This document shows positions 1 through 8,210 of a stretch of 64,000 nucleotides of DNA, piece after piece. The notes below the pieces were generated by a model that saw only the letters and a program-made list of their open reading frames with translations, was not told the DNA's origin and ran no database searches. The stretch lies in assembly GCA_017303455.1 (NCBI GenBank), contig JAFLBM010000004.1, positions 124,001 through 188,000 on the forward strand, in the 5' to 3' direction. This DNA is from Chitinophagales bacterium. GTDB taxonomy: Bacteria; Bacteroidota; Bacteroidia; Chitinophagales; Chitinophagaceae. The first letter of the stretch is position 1. Each line of letters starts with the position of its first letter. The position numbers and the translations under genes were made by a program.

Positions 1-1
1 C

Positions 2-1936
2 AATCAAATACAAAGAGAAGATGCCAAGAGAAGAATTATTGTAGGCTTCAATACAAGGGGTAGAGATATATCTTCTGTAGTGAAAGAAATGCAGGAGAAA
101 ATAGAAAAGCAGGTGAAAATGCCACCCGGTTATTTTATCACTTATGGTGGACAGTTTAAAAACCTGGAAGAAGCAAACAAAAGGTTATTAGTAGCGGTGC
201 CTGTAGCCTTAGCATTAATTCTATTATTACTGTTTTTCACTTTCGGTTCTATAAAATATTCCCTGCTCATTTTTACAGCTATTCCCATGAGTGCTATCGG
301 CGGTGTATTCGCCTTATGGTTCAGGGGTATGCCCTTCAGCATTTCTGCAGGTGTTGGTTTTATTGCCTTATTTGGTGTGGCGGTATTAAATGGCATCGTA
401 CTTATCAGTGAATTCAATCGTTTGAAAAAGGAAGGTATGACAGATATAAATGCAATTATTTTTAAAGGAACGTCAGTGAGGTTAAGACCTGTGTTAATGA
501 CCGCAACAGTTGCATCATTAGGGTTTTTACCAATGGCATTGTCAACAGGTTCGGGAGCAGAAGTGCAGAAGCCATTAGCAACGGTAGTAATCGGAGGATT
601 ACTTACGGCAACATTTCTTACCCTCGTCGTGTTGCCTGTGCTCTATACGTGGTTTGAAAAAATAAAACCGAAAACAAAACATTTTCCTGCCACCAAAGGG
701 CTGGCTTCTTTGCTAATCCTTTTTGCCGTTTCATCATCAGTTGCAAATGCTCAAACAAAACCAGCAATTAATTTAAATGAAGCAGTAGCATCATCCATTA
801 AAAATAACCCTTTGGTAAAAGTAGGCATACTGGATATTGGCTATCAGCAACAATTAAAAAAGACGGTGAAAGATTATGGTAAAACTAATGTTGGTCTCAC
901 ATTTGGCCAATATAACAGTCGTATAGCTTATGATAACAATTTCACTGTTAATCAAAGCATACCCAACCCTGCTTACTTCAGAAGCCTGATTAAACTTTCT
1001 GAATCCAATATCAAAAGCAGCGAGCTCCAATTGAAAGTTTATCAAGGCGAACTGGCAGCCAATACAAAAACATCTTATTATCAGTTGCTGTTTTGGACCG
1101 AAGAAATAAGGCTGCTAAAAGAATTATTGGCTATCTATGAAAATGTATTGAAAGCCTCTGCCTTGCGTTATAAAACAGGCGAAACAAATGCCCTGGAAAA
1201 TTATAATGCCGAAAGCAGGGTGAATGAAATAAGGGCACAATTAAAAAGTGCTGAGGAGGATTACAAAATTGAACTGAACCGTTTAAAGGTCTTCACCGCC
1301 GACTCTTCTGTTACTGCGATTGCAGATACTGCATTGATTGAAAAAGTAATTGCCATCAATTCTGATAGCAGCGCCATTGCAGCTAATCCCACCCTGGTTT
1401 TTATCCAGCAGCAAATTGATATTGCCCAAAAAGAAAAAGCGGTGGAGCAATCAAGGTTAAAGCCTGATTTCAGTTTTGGTTATTTTAACCAGTCATTAAT
1501 AGGTTATCAAACGGTAAATGGCGTTGATAAATACTATGGCGCAGGCCGCCGGTTCCAGGGAGTAAACCTCGGCATCAGCATTCCCATATTTGCCAAAGCA
1601 CAAAAGGAAAAAGTAAAAGCTGCCGAAATAAACAGTACCAAACGGCAAGCTGAACTGACCAATTACCAATACAATTTAAAGGCAGAACTGGCAAGATTAT
1701 TTGGAGAACTGCAAAAGCAAAGGGTTCAAATCAACTATTACCGCAACACAGCATTGCCGCAAGCCAACCTCATTATCAGCCAGTCGCAAAAAGCATTTAC
1801 TGCCGGGGAAATTGGTTATTATGAACTTACCCAATCTTTAAATAATGCGGTAACAGTAAAGCAGGAGTTTACCAAAGTATTAAATCAATATAATCAAACA
1901 ATCATTGCCATCGAATTTATTGCTGGCATCAATTAA
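2..1936 (+). CDS. czcA: CzcA-family RND metal pump fused to TolC-like outer-membrane channel (5' end outside window)
   Basis: The frame is open from base 2, so the start lies upstream; 644 codons are visible. The first ~220 residues are the C-terminal part of a heavy-metal RND pump: the GFNTRGRD segment of the second periplasmic half, then transmembrane helices with AVLNGIVLISEFNRL and the SVRLRPVLMTATVASLGFLPMA motif. After the last helix (LPVLYTWFEK) the chain continues without a stop into a signal-like hydrophobic stretch ending VANAQ, then ~390 residues of TolC/CzcC repeats (INLNEAVASSIKNNP, ETNALENYNAESRVNEI). Pump-channel fusions of this kind occur in Bacteroidota. The adaptor gene follows after 30 bases. 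The efflux role is well supported; the metal cannot be read because the substrate-binding half is missing. Confidence 0.93.
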   Translation, partial: NQIQREDAKRRIIVGFNTRGRDISSVVKEMQEKIEKQVKMPPGYFITYGGQFKNLEEANKRLLVAVPVALALILLLLFFTFGSIKYSLLIFTAIPMSAIGGVFALWFRGMPFSISAGVGFIALFGVAVLNGIVLISEFNRLKKEGMTDINAIIFKGTSVRLRPVLMTATVASLGFLPMALSTGSGAEVQKPLATVVIGGLLTATFLTLVVLPVLYTWFEKIKPKTKHFPATKGLASLLILFAVSSSVANAQTKPAINLNEAVASSIKNNPLVKVGILDIGYQQQLKKTVKDYGKTNVGLTFGQYNSRIAYDNNFTVNQSIPNPAYFRSLIKLSESNIKSSELQLKVYQGELAANTKTSYYQLLFWTEEIRLLKELLAIYENVLKASALRYKTGETNALENYNAESRVNEIRAQLKSAEEDYKIELNRLKVFTADSSVTAIADTALIEKVIAINSDSSAIAANPTLVFIQQQIDIAQKEKAVEQSRLKPDFSFGYFNQSLIGYQTVNGVDKYYGAGRRFQGVNLGISIPIFAKAQKEKVKAAEINSTKRQAELTNYQYNLKAELARLFGELQKQRVQINYYRNTALPQANLIISQSQKAFTAGEIGYYELTQSLNNAVTVKQEFTKVLNQYNQTIIAIEFIAGIN

Positions 1937-1966
1937 TAAATAAAACAGGAAAAAAATATCAGTATT

Positions 1967-3181
1967 ATGAAACAAAAAATATTTAGCTCATTAGCCATAC
2001 TTTTTCTTGCTGCTGTACTGTTCTCTGCCTGCTCTTCCAAAGGAAATGCAGAGGCTGCAGCAACAGAAGAACCCAAAAAAGAAGAAGCCGATATGGTGGA
2101 TTTATCGGAAGACCAGTTTAAAACAGTAAATATCCAATACGGAGCTGTTGAAGATAAGAACCTCAGCAGTGTTATCCGGGCATCAGGTGCGCTGGATGTA
2201 CCGCCGCAGCAATTGCTAACTGTTTCTTCCCCTTACGGTGGCACATTAAAAAGTACAGAGCTGTTGCAAGGCAAACCTGTTACTAAAGGGGAAGTGATTG
2301 CTGTATTAGAGAATCCTGAATTCATTCAGCTACAACAGGATTATCTTGATTATAAAAGCCAGTTGGTTTATCTAAAAGAAGAATTGAACAGGCAAGAAGA
2401 GTTGTCAAAAGAAAATGTGAATGCAAAAAAGACTTTGCAAAAAGCCAGCAGCGATTATAACAGTATGATGGCACGGGTACAGGGCCTACGGTCAAAGCTC
2501 CTGCTCATTAATATTAATCCCGATAAGATTAATCCTGCAGGTATTTCCGGCAAAGCAAATATTTATGCTCCTATTTCAGGATATGTTACTAAGGTAATGG
2601 TGAACATAGGAAAGTTTGTAAATGCAAACCAGGAACTGTTTGAAATTGTAGATACCCGGCACCTTCATGCCGAACTCACCATTTTTGAGAAAGATGTCCC
2701 CAAACTAAAAATTGGTCAAAAAATCAGGTTCGTTCTTAATAATGAAACAGCGGAACGTTTTGCAGAAGTGCATTTGATAGGCCGTGAAATAAGTGCTGAA
2801 AGAACAGTGAGGGTTCACGGACACTTATCGCAGGAAGATAAAAACCTGTTGCCAGGTATGTACCTGAAAGCAATGGTAGAAACAGGACTTGCCACAACTA
2901 CCGCCTTGCCTGATAAAGCAATTGTTCAATCAGCCGGTAAATCGTACATATTTATTGCCGCTGAAGAAATGAACGAAGAAAAAATACCAGAGGCCGCTGA
3001 TAAAAACAAAACTCCAGAAAAGCATATCCCGTTTAAAAGAATTGAAGTTACTACCGGTGTTTCAGAAAATGGATATACAGAAGTGATTTTGCCGGAAGGT
3101 TTTGACAGAAGCAGCAAAGTGGTGATAAATGGAGCTTATGATTTGTTATCTAAGATGAATAATGTGGAGGAGGAAGAATAG
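1967..3181 (+). CDS. czcB: RND efflux periplasmic adaptor (CzcB-like lipoprotein)
   Basis: 404 residues. A hydrophobic leader ends in a lipobox (LFSACSS), so the mature protein should be a lipoprotein. It has the membrane-fusion layout: first lipoyl half (PYGGTLKSTELLQGKPVTKGEVIAVLENPEF, residues ~85-120), an alpha-helical hairpin (~120-180), second lipoyl half (IYAPISGYVTKVMVNIGKFV), a beta-barrel and a membrane-proximal domain ending near residue 400. It should link the inner-membrane pump to the outer-membrane channel domain encoded just upstream. No HMBD or His-rich tail is present, unlike the CusB-type adaptors further on. The ATG lies 30 bases after the pump stop, so the two are probably one operon. 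Confidence 0.93.
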   Translation: MKQKIFSSLAILFLAAVLFSACSSKGNAEAAATEEPKKEEADMVDLSEDQFKTVNIQYGAVEDKNLSSVIRASGALDVPPQQLLTVSSPYGGTLKSTELLQGKPVTKGEVIAVLENPEFIQLQQDYLDYKSQLVYLKEELNRQEELSKENVNAKKTLQKASSDYNSMMARVQGLRSKLLLININPDKINPAGISGKANIYAPISGYVTKVMVNIGKFVNANQELFEIVDTRHLHAELTIFEKDVPKLKIGQKIRFVLNNETAERFAEVHLIGREISAERTVRVHGHLSQEDKNLLPGMYLKAMVETGLATTTALPDKAIVQSAGKSYIFIAAEEMNEEKIPEAADKNKTPEKHIPFKRIEVTTGVSENGYTEVILPEGFDRSSKVVINGAYDLLSKMNNVEEEE

Positions 3182-3189
3182 AAATAGAT

Positions 3190-3258
3190 GGGTCGGAGCC
3201 CTGCCTTGTTTGTCCCGTTTTAAAATGGAAAACCGTTAGTAGCAGGGTTTCCGAACCC
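3190..3258. repeat. REP-like palindromic element, copy A
   Basis: A 69-base imperfect inverted repeat opens GGGTCGGAGCCCTGC and closes GCAGGGTTTCCGAACCC, so the arms pair over about 15 bp. Inside it a GTTTT/AAAAC pair can extend the stem. It begins 9 bases after the adaptor stop. A second copy lies at 43251-43318 with the same arms and a diverged middle. Both copies follow metal-efflux genes. It has no U-tract, so it is not a simple terminator; a REP-like element or mRNA 3' structure is likelier. Confidence 0.7.
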
Positions 3259-3300
3259 AACTAAATTTGATGTAATACTTAACAAACAAAAACAATTATC

Positions 3301-3497
3301 ATGAAAAAAACAATCTATGTGCTTATTGCCGCTGCCGGATTTTCAATTACAGCTTGCACAGATTCGGCACAAAGCAAAAAAAACCGCAAATGGAAAAACA
3401 TGATTCCACCCATAAAGAAAAAAAAGGGACAGATACCCTGGGCATGAAAATGGGCGGTAATGAACTGGACTCAAAGAAAAATAATCCATCATTTTAA
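3301..3497 (+). pseudogene. Small lipoprotein gene with a -1 frame disruption in an A8 run
   Basis: The ATG at 3301 begins a leader with a lipobox (SITACTDS). The frame stops at 3447 after 48 residues, but the -1 frame continues smoothly to 3497 with a hydrophilic tail (KHDSTHKEKKGTDTLGMKMG). The switch falls in A8 (3376-3383), where the codons read aaa-aaa-aac; this forms A-AAA-AAC, a classic -1 slippery heptamer. The intended product is ~65 residues. It could be a homopolymer sequencing error, real decay or programmed frameshifting. Function is unknown; its neighbours suggest a small periplasmic metal-related lipoprotein. Confidence 0.6.
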
Positions 3498-3508
3498 AAC
3501 TTACAATT

Positions 3509-3905
3509 ATGAAACAGTTATTTGCATTTGTTGTGATGCTGTTATCAGCATCCATTCTCTACGCACAGGATATTATAACCCTGCGTAGCGGTGAAACCAT
3601 CAATGGAAAAAATTCCCGAAGTCGGCACAACAGAAATCCGTTATTACAAAGCGGATAATGCTGATGGTCCTGTGTATGTAACCAATAAGTCTGATGTGGT
3701 GCAAATTGTTTATGCAAACGGCGCTAAGGATGTTTTCAACACTCAACCTTCACAGCCCGTTGCACAATCAAGAGTTTATAGCAGGCGTTCCGGCAGAAAC
3801 ATTTACCGGCCCTATCTGTACACGGTAATTGTTCCACATATTGACTTAGGCCACCATGGATTTTTTGGCGGACATCATGGGAGACATTACAGCGGCCATC
3901 ACTAA
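3509..3905 (+). pseudogene. Small exported protein gene, frameshifted in an A6 run, His/Gly-rich C-terminus
   Basis: The ATG at 3509 encodes a signal peptide (ending ILYAQD) and the start of a short beta domain (IITLRSGETING). The frame then runs to a stop at 3658, while the homologous continuation (PEVGTTEIRYYKADN, VYVTNKSDVVQIVYANGAKDVF) is in the +1 frame up to 3905. Removing one A from A6 (3607-3612) restores a single ~131-residue protein. Its tail is rich in Arg/Tyr and then His/Gly (HHGFFGGHHGRHYSGHH), suggesting metal binding. It lies 11 bases after another frameshifted gene, so sequencing error should be excluded first. Confidence 0.65.
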
Positions 3906-3961
3906 TCTGAAATGAATCCGGCAACATCTTGTCTTAGTTGATTTCAGGAAAAATTTAATTT

Positions 3962-4375
3962 ATGTTACAGGTTTTATCCTTTACACAGAAAAATATTATT
4001 GCCACAAAAGCAAATGACTTATTGGGCATTAATGACTATGAAAAAATTCATCCGTTAATCCATAATATTATCAATACAGGTAAAAAGGTAAGATGGTATT
4101 TTGAAATGGATGATTGCCTTATTTCAAATGCCGCAGGTTTTTGGGAAGATGGTATCATTGAGGTGAATTATGTGAATTTAAAATTCACCCATTCGGATGA
4201 TATAGAAAAAATTGCCATCGTTGGCGTTAAAAAATGGGAAGAGTGGATGCGTTCAGTTATGAAACCCTTTGCAAAAGCAAGGGTTAAGTATTTTGATTTG
4301 GCTGATAAAGAACAGGCAAAAGAATGGATTCTGAGTGCTACAGAAGATACTGTTCCATTAAACCAGGATGAGTAA
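3962..4375 (+). CDS. SpoIIAA-like (STAS-type) cytoplasmic protein
   Basis: 137 residues without signal peptide or membrane segment. The pattern fits the SpoIIAA-like family (STAS fold): a short N-terminal strand, GKKVRWYFEMDD, a central GFWEDGIIEVNYVNLKFTHSDDIEKIAIVGVKKWEEWM and a tail FAKARVKYFDLADKEQAKEWI. The KKWEEWM and KYFD...AKEWI segments are what I rely on. Exact function is not established; relatives often sit beside transporters and stress genes. It lies 52 bases before mgtC in the same direction and is probably cotranscribed. Confidence 0.7.
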   Translation: MLQVLSFTQKNIIATKANDLLGINDYEKIHPLIHNIINTGKKVRWYFEMDDCLISNAAGFWEDGIIEVNYVNLKFTHSDDIEKIAIVGVKKWEEWMRSVMKPFAKARVKYFDLADKEQAKEWILSATEDTVPLNQDE

Positions 4376-4426
4376 TCCCGGAAGAATATTGGCTGTTGCA
4401 TAGCATCAACTTAAAAGAATATTTCG

Positions 4427-4885
4427 ATGGACATAAACGTAGTATTAATTATTGTTGCTAAACTTATTGTTTCGTTTCTGTTAGGTGCATTCATTGGCTT
4501 CGACAGGGAGAGGCATGGCAGGGATGCAGGCACCCGTACATACGCCGCTGTTTGTATTGGTGCTACTTTATTTACGGCTATTGCAAATCATTTGGTTAGA
4601 GATGTAGCTGCAGTTTCAAGGGTAATTGCCAACATTGTTACGGGTGTGGGTTTTCTTGGGGCCGGTATTATCTATCGCAATAGCAGTGCCGGAACATCAC
4701 ATGGATTAACCACTGCTGCTACTGTGTGGTGTACTGCGGCTGTAGGTGTTGCTGTTGGTTTAAATATGTTCATCATAGCGACAGTTGGCGCTGTGGCACT
4801 GTATTTCCTGCTGTCACTTCACCATCAGCATTGGTATGTAAAGTGGAAACAAAAAATGCTGCATAAGCATGGAGAGAGTAATTAG
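4427..4885 (+). CDS. mgtC: MgtC/SapB family membrane protein
   Basis: 152 residues with four predicted membrane segments. The family signature is clear: LLGAFIGFDRERHGRDAGTRTYAAVCIGATLFT and then IVTGVGFLGAGIIYRN, SHGLTTAATVWCTAAVGVAVG. MgtC/SapB proteins are inner-membrane modulators linked to Mg2+ limitation and acid stress. This copy has only the membrane domain and a short C-terminal tail (~30 residues), without the ACT-like domain of longer members. It fits the ion-homeostasis character of the island. Confidence 0.88.
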   Translation: MDINVVLIIVAKLIVSFLLGAFIGFDRERHGRDAGTRTYAAVCIGATLFTAIANHLVRDVAAVSRVIANIVTGVGFLGAGIIYRNSSAGTSHGLTTAATVWCTAAVGVAVGLNMFIIATVGAVALYFLLSLHHQHWYVKWKQKMLHKHGESN

Positions 4886-5175
4886 ACGACTGTAAATAGC
4901 TTATTTAAATCTGATTGATTGCTGAAAATGTAAATCTTTCTTTTTTGATTATTAACAAAGTAAAAACGATATAACATGTATTTTTACGTTCATAAAATAA
5001 ACAAGTATGAAAATGAACAGGCTCAATTGCTGAAAGTGTGTAGTAATGCTTGCTTCCATTATGGGAATGGCAAAGGCATTTTTGGCATAGACTCATATAA
5101 TCTACCTACTTTAAAAGTTGCAGGGCATTATGCTTTTGCAACTTTTTTCTTTTATCACCCTGTCATTACTTTATA
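4886..5175. other. Intergenic stretch with hairpins, no supported gene
   Basis: 290 bases without a convincing gene. A 66-codon open frame from 4976 exists, but its sequence is low in structure and runs through the terminator hairpin, so I do not call it. There is a small hairpin (GTAAAAA ... TTTTTAC) near 4961-4987 and a strong terminator at 5113-5150. A promoter for the NicO-like gene could lie between the terminator and 5176; I see no clear match. Confidence 0.6.
5113..5150 (+). terminator. Rho-independent terminator
   Basis: Perfect 10-bp stem AAAAGTTGCA (5113-5122) / TGCAACTTTT (5137-5146), a 14-base loop and a following T-rich tract. It should end transcripts from the mgtC side. It lies only 25 bases before the next ATG, so attenuation of the downstream transporter/ATPase pair is also possible. 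Confidence 0.75.
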
Positions 5176-5790
5176 ATGTACAATATCATTATTGGTAGTC
5201 TCTTTATCAGTTTACTTCATGCAGTGATACCCAACCACTGGCTGCCGGTGCTTGCTATTGGAAAAAAGCAAGGTTGGAGCCTTGCTGAAACAACCCGTAT
5301 CACTTTCATTGCAGGCATTGCCCATGTTATCAGTACCATAATCATTGGTATTTTATTGGGCCTTATTGGCGGCGAACTTACAGAACATATCGAAGATTTT
5401 ACCCGTATCATCGGCTCTTCCATTCTTATATTGATAGGTCTTTATTTTGTGCGGCAGCATTATACTCATCACCACTTTCATTTACAAAAGGAAAAGCTTG
5501 AAAAGAAAAATAAAACTTCTGTCATACTGGCTTTGGTTATAGCCATGTTTCTTTCGCCCTGTATGGAAATTGAGGCTTATTTTTTATTAGCAGGAAGCAA
5601 AGGCTGGTATCTTATGGCCGCCATTGCAGCGATGTATTCAATTGTTACCATTGCCGGTATGCTGATTTGGATACGGATAGTATATAAGGGCTTGCTAAAG
5701 TTGAACTGGCATAAATGGGAACATAATGCCGGTATTATAACCGGCCTTATATTAATTATAACAGGTATTATTTCATTTTTTATAAACTAA
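5176..5790 (+). CDS. NicO/UreH-like metal transporter, probable
   Basis: 204 residues with about six membrane segments. The first helix carries LLHAVIPNHWLPVLAIGKKQGWSLAET, resembling the His/Asp-containing helix of NicO and UreH-like nickel/cobalt transporters, and a later helix has AMFLSPCMEIEAYFLLAG. A cytoplasmic His cluster (RQHYTHHHFHLQ, ~96-107) is what a metal transporter loop would carry. It is followed after 6 bases by the P1B ATPase, suggesting a joint role in divalent metal export. Substrate and direction are inference; the alternative is a TauE- or DsbD-like membrane protein. Confidence 0.65.
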   Translation: MYNIIIGSLFISLLHAVIPNHWLPVLAIGKKQGWSLAETTRITFIAGIAHVISTIIIGILLGLIGGELTEHIEDFTRIIGSSILILIGLYFVRQHYTHHHFHLQKEKLEKKNKTSVILALVIAMFLSPCMEIEAYFLLAGSKGWYLMAAIAAMYSIVTIAGMLIWIRIVYKGLLKLNWHKWEHNAGIITGLILIITGIISFFIN

Positions 5791-5796
5791 GATACT

Positions 5797-7767
5797 ATGG
5801 AACACAATCATGATGAAAAAAACATCGCCGAAGAAAAAATCAGTAAGGCCAGGGTTATACCAATTCATTCATCTGACGACGGGCATGACCACGGAGGCAA
5901 TGATGAAGATAAACCAGGCTGGAAAACACACTGGGATTTATTACTCGCCTTGTTTATTTTAATGGTACTGCTTGTACTGGAATATGGTTTCAAAATCGAA
6001 ATCCCGAAAATACCTTCCCTGGTTATAAATGGAATTGCATATTTACTGGCAGGACGAAAGGTATTAGACCTTGCTTTCAGGAAGTCAAAACGGGGTGACA
6101 TCTTTAATGAATTTGTATTGATGAGTGTAGCTACAATCGGTGCATTCGTAATTGGTGAATATGAGGAGGGTGTGGCTGTAATGGTGTTTTACCAGATTGG
6201 CGAATGGTTCCAAGATGCTGCTGTTAACAATGCCAAAAAAAGCATAAAGGCATTGCTTGATGTACGGCCAGATGAAGTAACTGTGATACGAAACAATAAG
6301 TTACTTGTTGCTGACCCTTCTATAGTTGAGTTGGGCGAAACGATTCAAATAAAGCCAGGAGAAAAAGTGGCACTCGATGGCGAACTGCTCTCCGAAAATG
6401 CTTCTTTTAATACTGCTGCCTTAACAGGCGAAAGCAAACCCGATACAAAATATAAAGGAGAAACTATCCTTGCCGGGATGATTAATCTTAACACCGTAGC
6501 AGAGATAAAAGTAAAAGCCCTGTTTAAAGACAGTAAACTTAGTAAGATATTAGAAATGGTGCAGGATGCTACTGCAAGAAAATCACAGACACAATTATTC
6601 ATCAGCCGCTTTGCAAAAGTATATACACCTATTGTATTTTTTCTGGCAGTTGCTTTGTGTTTTGTTCCATACTTCTTTGTTAATGATTATAATTTTCAAA
6701 CATGGTTTTACCGGGCCCTGGTATTTCTTGTTATCAGTTGTCCCTGTGCATTGGTTGTGTCTATTCCATTAGGGTATTTTGGTGGAATTGGCCTTGCCTC
6801 AAGGAACGGCATATTGTTTAAAGGCGGGAACTTTTTAGATGTAATGACCAACGTGAATACGATTGTAATGGATAAAACCGGTACGCTTACTAAGGGGGTC
6901 TTTAAAGTTCAGCAAGTTGTTACCAATGGTATTGATGAAAACGAATTGGTGAAATTAACTGCCGCTCTTGAAAAGAACTCCACCCACCCCATTGCAAAAG
7001 CGGTTACTGAATTTGCCGGCGACAAAACGAATGGTGTGAATGTTGTAGGTGTGGAAGAAATTTCGGGGCATGGATTAAAAGGAAATGTTGATGGAAAAGA
7101 AATGCTGGCAGGAAATGTAAAGCTGCTAAAGAAATACAATATCAATTATCCAACTGAGATTGAAAAAATTGTTGACACAATAGTGGTTGTCGCCATCAAT
7201 AGCCAATATGCCGGTTACATAACTATTGCAGATGAAATTAAGGAGGATGCCGTACAGGCAGTTAAAGACATGCACAGTCTGAATATTAAAACTGTCATGC
7301 TTTCCGGCGACAAACAATCTGTAGTGAATGAAGTTGCAAAGAAAGTTGGTATTGATGAAGCGTATGGTGATTTACTGCCTGAAGGAAAAGTAGAGAAAGT
7401 ACAACAATTAAAGAATGAAGGGAAACATATTGCCTTCGTTGGTGATGGTGTGAATGATGCTCCCGTTGTTGCTTTGGCTGATGCTGGTATTGCAATGGGT
7501 GGACTGGGAAGCGATGCCACTATTGAAACAGCAGATGTGGTTATTCAAAACGACCAGCCACATAAAATTGTATCTGCCATCAGAATTGGTAAAATAACAA
7601 GAAGTATAGTTTGGCAAAATATTATTCTGGCAATGGCAGTAAAGGTTTTTGTACTGGTTTTAGGCGCTGGTGGTGTTGCAACATTATGGGAAGCAGTTAT
7701 TGCAGATGTGGGAGTTGCTTTGCTGGCTATATTGAATGCGGTGAGAATACAAAGAATGAAAGTTTGA
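5797..7767 (+). CDS. P1B-2-type heavy-metal ATPase (Zn/Cd/Pb exporter, ZntA/CadA-like)
   Basis: 656 residues. A His/Asp-rich cytoplasmic head (HSSDDGHDHGGNDED, ~25-40) replaces the usual HMA domain. Core motifs: TGES in the actuator domain (~209), SCPCAL in the channel helix (~314), DKTGTLT with the phosphorylated Asp (~355), HP locus (THPIAKAV) and GDGVNDAPV (~547). The late helices contain MAVKVFVL and WEAVIADVGVALL, the Lys and Asp-x-Gly expected of Zn2+/Cd2+/Pb2+ pumps. The gene follows the NicO-like gene by 6 bases, and an ArsR-type repressor gene follows with its own promoter. Metal class is well supported; which metal dominates in vivo is not. Confidence 0.93.
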   Translation: MEHNHDEKNIAEEKISKARVIPIHSSDDGHDHGGNDEDKPGWKTHWDLLLALFILMVLLVLEYGFKIEIPKIPSLVINGIAYLLAGRKVLDLAFRKSKRGDIFNEFVLMSVATIGAFVIGEYEEGVAVMVFYQIGEWFQDAAVNNAKKSIKALLDVRPDEVTVIRNNKLLVADPSIVELGETIQIKPGEKVALDGELLSENASFNTAALTGESKPDTKYKGETILAGMINLNTVAEIKVKALFKDSKLSKILEMVQDATARKSQTQLFISRFAKVYTPIVFFLAVALCFVPYFFVNDYNFQTWFYRALVFLVISCPCALVVSIPLGYFGGIGLASRNGILFKGGNFLDVMTNVNTIVMDKTGTLTKGVFKVQQVVTNGIDENELVKLTAALEKNSTHPIAKAVTEFAGDKTNGVNVVGVEEISGHGLKGNVDGKEMLAGNVKLLKKYNINYPTEIEKIVDTIVVVAINSQYAGYITIADEIKEDAVQAVKDMHSLNIKTVMLSGDKQSVVNEVAKKVGIDEAYGDLLPEGKVEKVQQLKNEGKHIAFVGDGVNDAPVVALADAGIAMGGLGSDATIETADVVIQNDQPHKIVSAIRIGKITRSIVWQNIILAMAVKVFVLVLGAGGVATLWEAVIADVGVALLAILNAVRIQRMKV

Positions 7768-7787
7768 TGCAGCTTGCTTACGGTTTG

Positions 7788-7809
7788 TATTTAAGCATTT
7801 GCTTAATTA
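7788..7809. promoter_or_regulatory. Palindromic operator of the ArsR-type repressor
   Basis: A perfect 7-2-7 palindrome TTAAGCA-TT-TGCTTAA at 7791-7806; after one mismatch two further pairs match, giving an imperfect ~10-2-10 site. ArsR/SmtB proteins typically bind AT-rich inverted repeats of this size. It overlaps the -33 TTTG of the promoter for the gene at 7833, as expected for autorepression. Confidence 0.65.
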
Positions 7810-7828
7810 ATTAAAACTCCTATCTTTG
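7798..7828 (+). promoter_or_regulatory. Bacteroidota-type promoter of the arsR-merTP operon
   Basis: TTTG at 7798-7801, 19 bases, then TATCTTTG at 7821-7828, an exact match to TTTG-N19-TAnnTTTG. The ATG at 7833 lies only 4 bases after the -7 box, so the transcript would be leaderless or nearly so. Confidence 0.75.
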
Positions 7829-7832
7829 TTTC

Positions 7833-8210
7833 ATGATTAAACAAACCTGTATCCGGCAGTTTGCCGACCATCAGCAAATTAAGAAATGCAAAGAAAGAAT
7901 AAAAACTGCCAATAAATCCTTTGCCCAGCTTTCAAATATCCTTGCTCTTACCGGTAACGAAGTGAGGTTAACAATTTTGTACTTACTGGAAGAAGAAAAG
8001 GAATTGTGCCCATGCGACCTTGCAGATATTTTAGGCATGAGTATTCCCGCTATATCGCAGCATTTAAGAAAATTAAAAGATGGAAATGTTGTGGAAACAA
8101 GAAAGGAAGGCCAAACTATTTACTACTCACTTACACAGGACAACTTAAAAATATTGCGACCATTTTTTAAACACATCAATCAACAAACACAAAAACTGGA
8201 AACAGCATGA
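7833..8210 (+). CDS. ArsR/SmtB-family metal-sensing repressor, CadC-like cysteine set
   Basis: 125 residues with a winged helix: NEVRLTILYLLEEE, ELCPCDLADILGMSIPAISQHLRKLKDGNVVETRKEGQTIYYSL. Cysteines at 6, 19, 59 and 61 resemble the CadC arrangement, in which N-terminal Cys join the ELC-x-CDL pair of helix alpha-4 to bind Cd/Pb/Zn or Hg; here the central box is ELCPCDL. It probably represses its own operon (arsR-merTP-GDCCVxC) through the palindrome just upstream and is released by thiophilic metal. It overlaps the next gene by 4 bases (ATGA). The metal is inferred, with Hg favoured by the neighbouring merTP. Confidence 0.9.
   Translation: MIKQTCIRQFADHQQIKKCKERIKTANKSFAQLSNILALTGNEVRLTILYLLEEEKELCPCDLADILGMSIPAISQHLRKLKDGNVVETRKEGQTIYYSLTQDNLKILRPFFKHINQQTQKLETA

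Noticed and set aside
4976-5176. 66-codon frame before the NicO-like gene
   Set aside because: It crosses a strong terminator hairpin and shows no domain or signal peptide.
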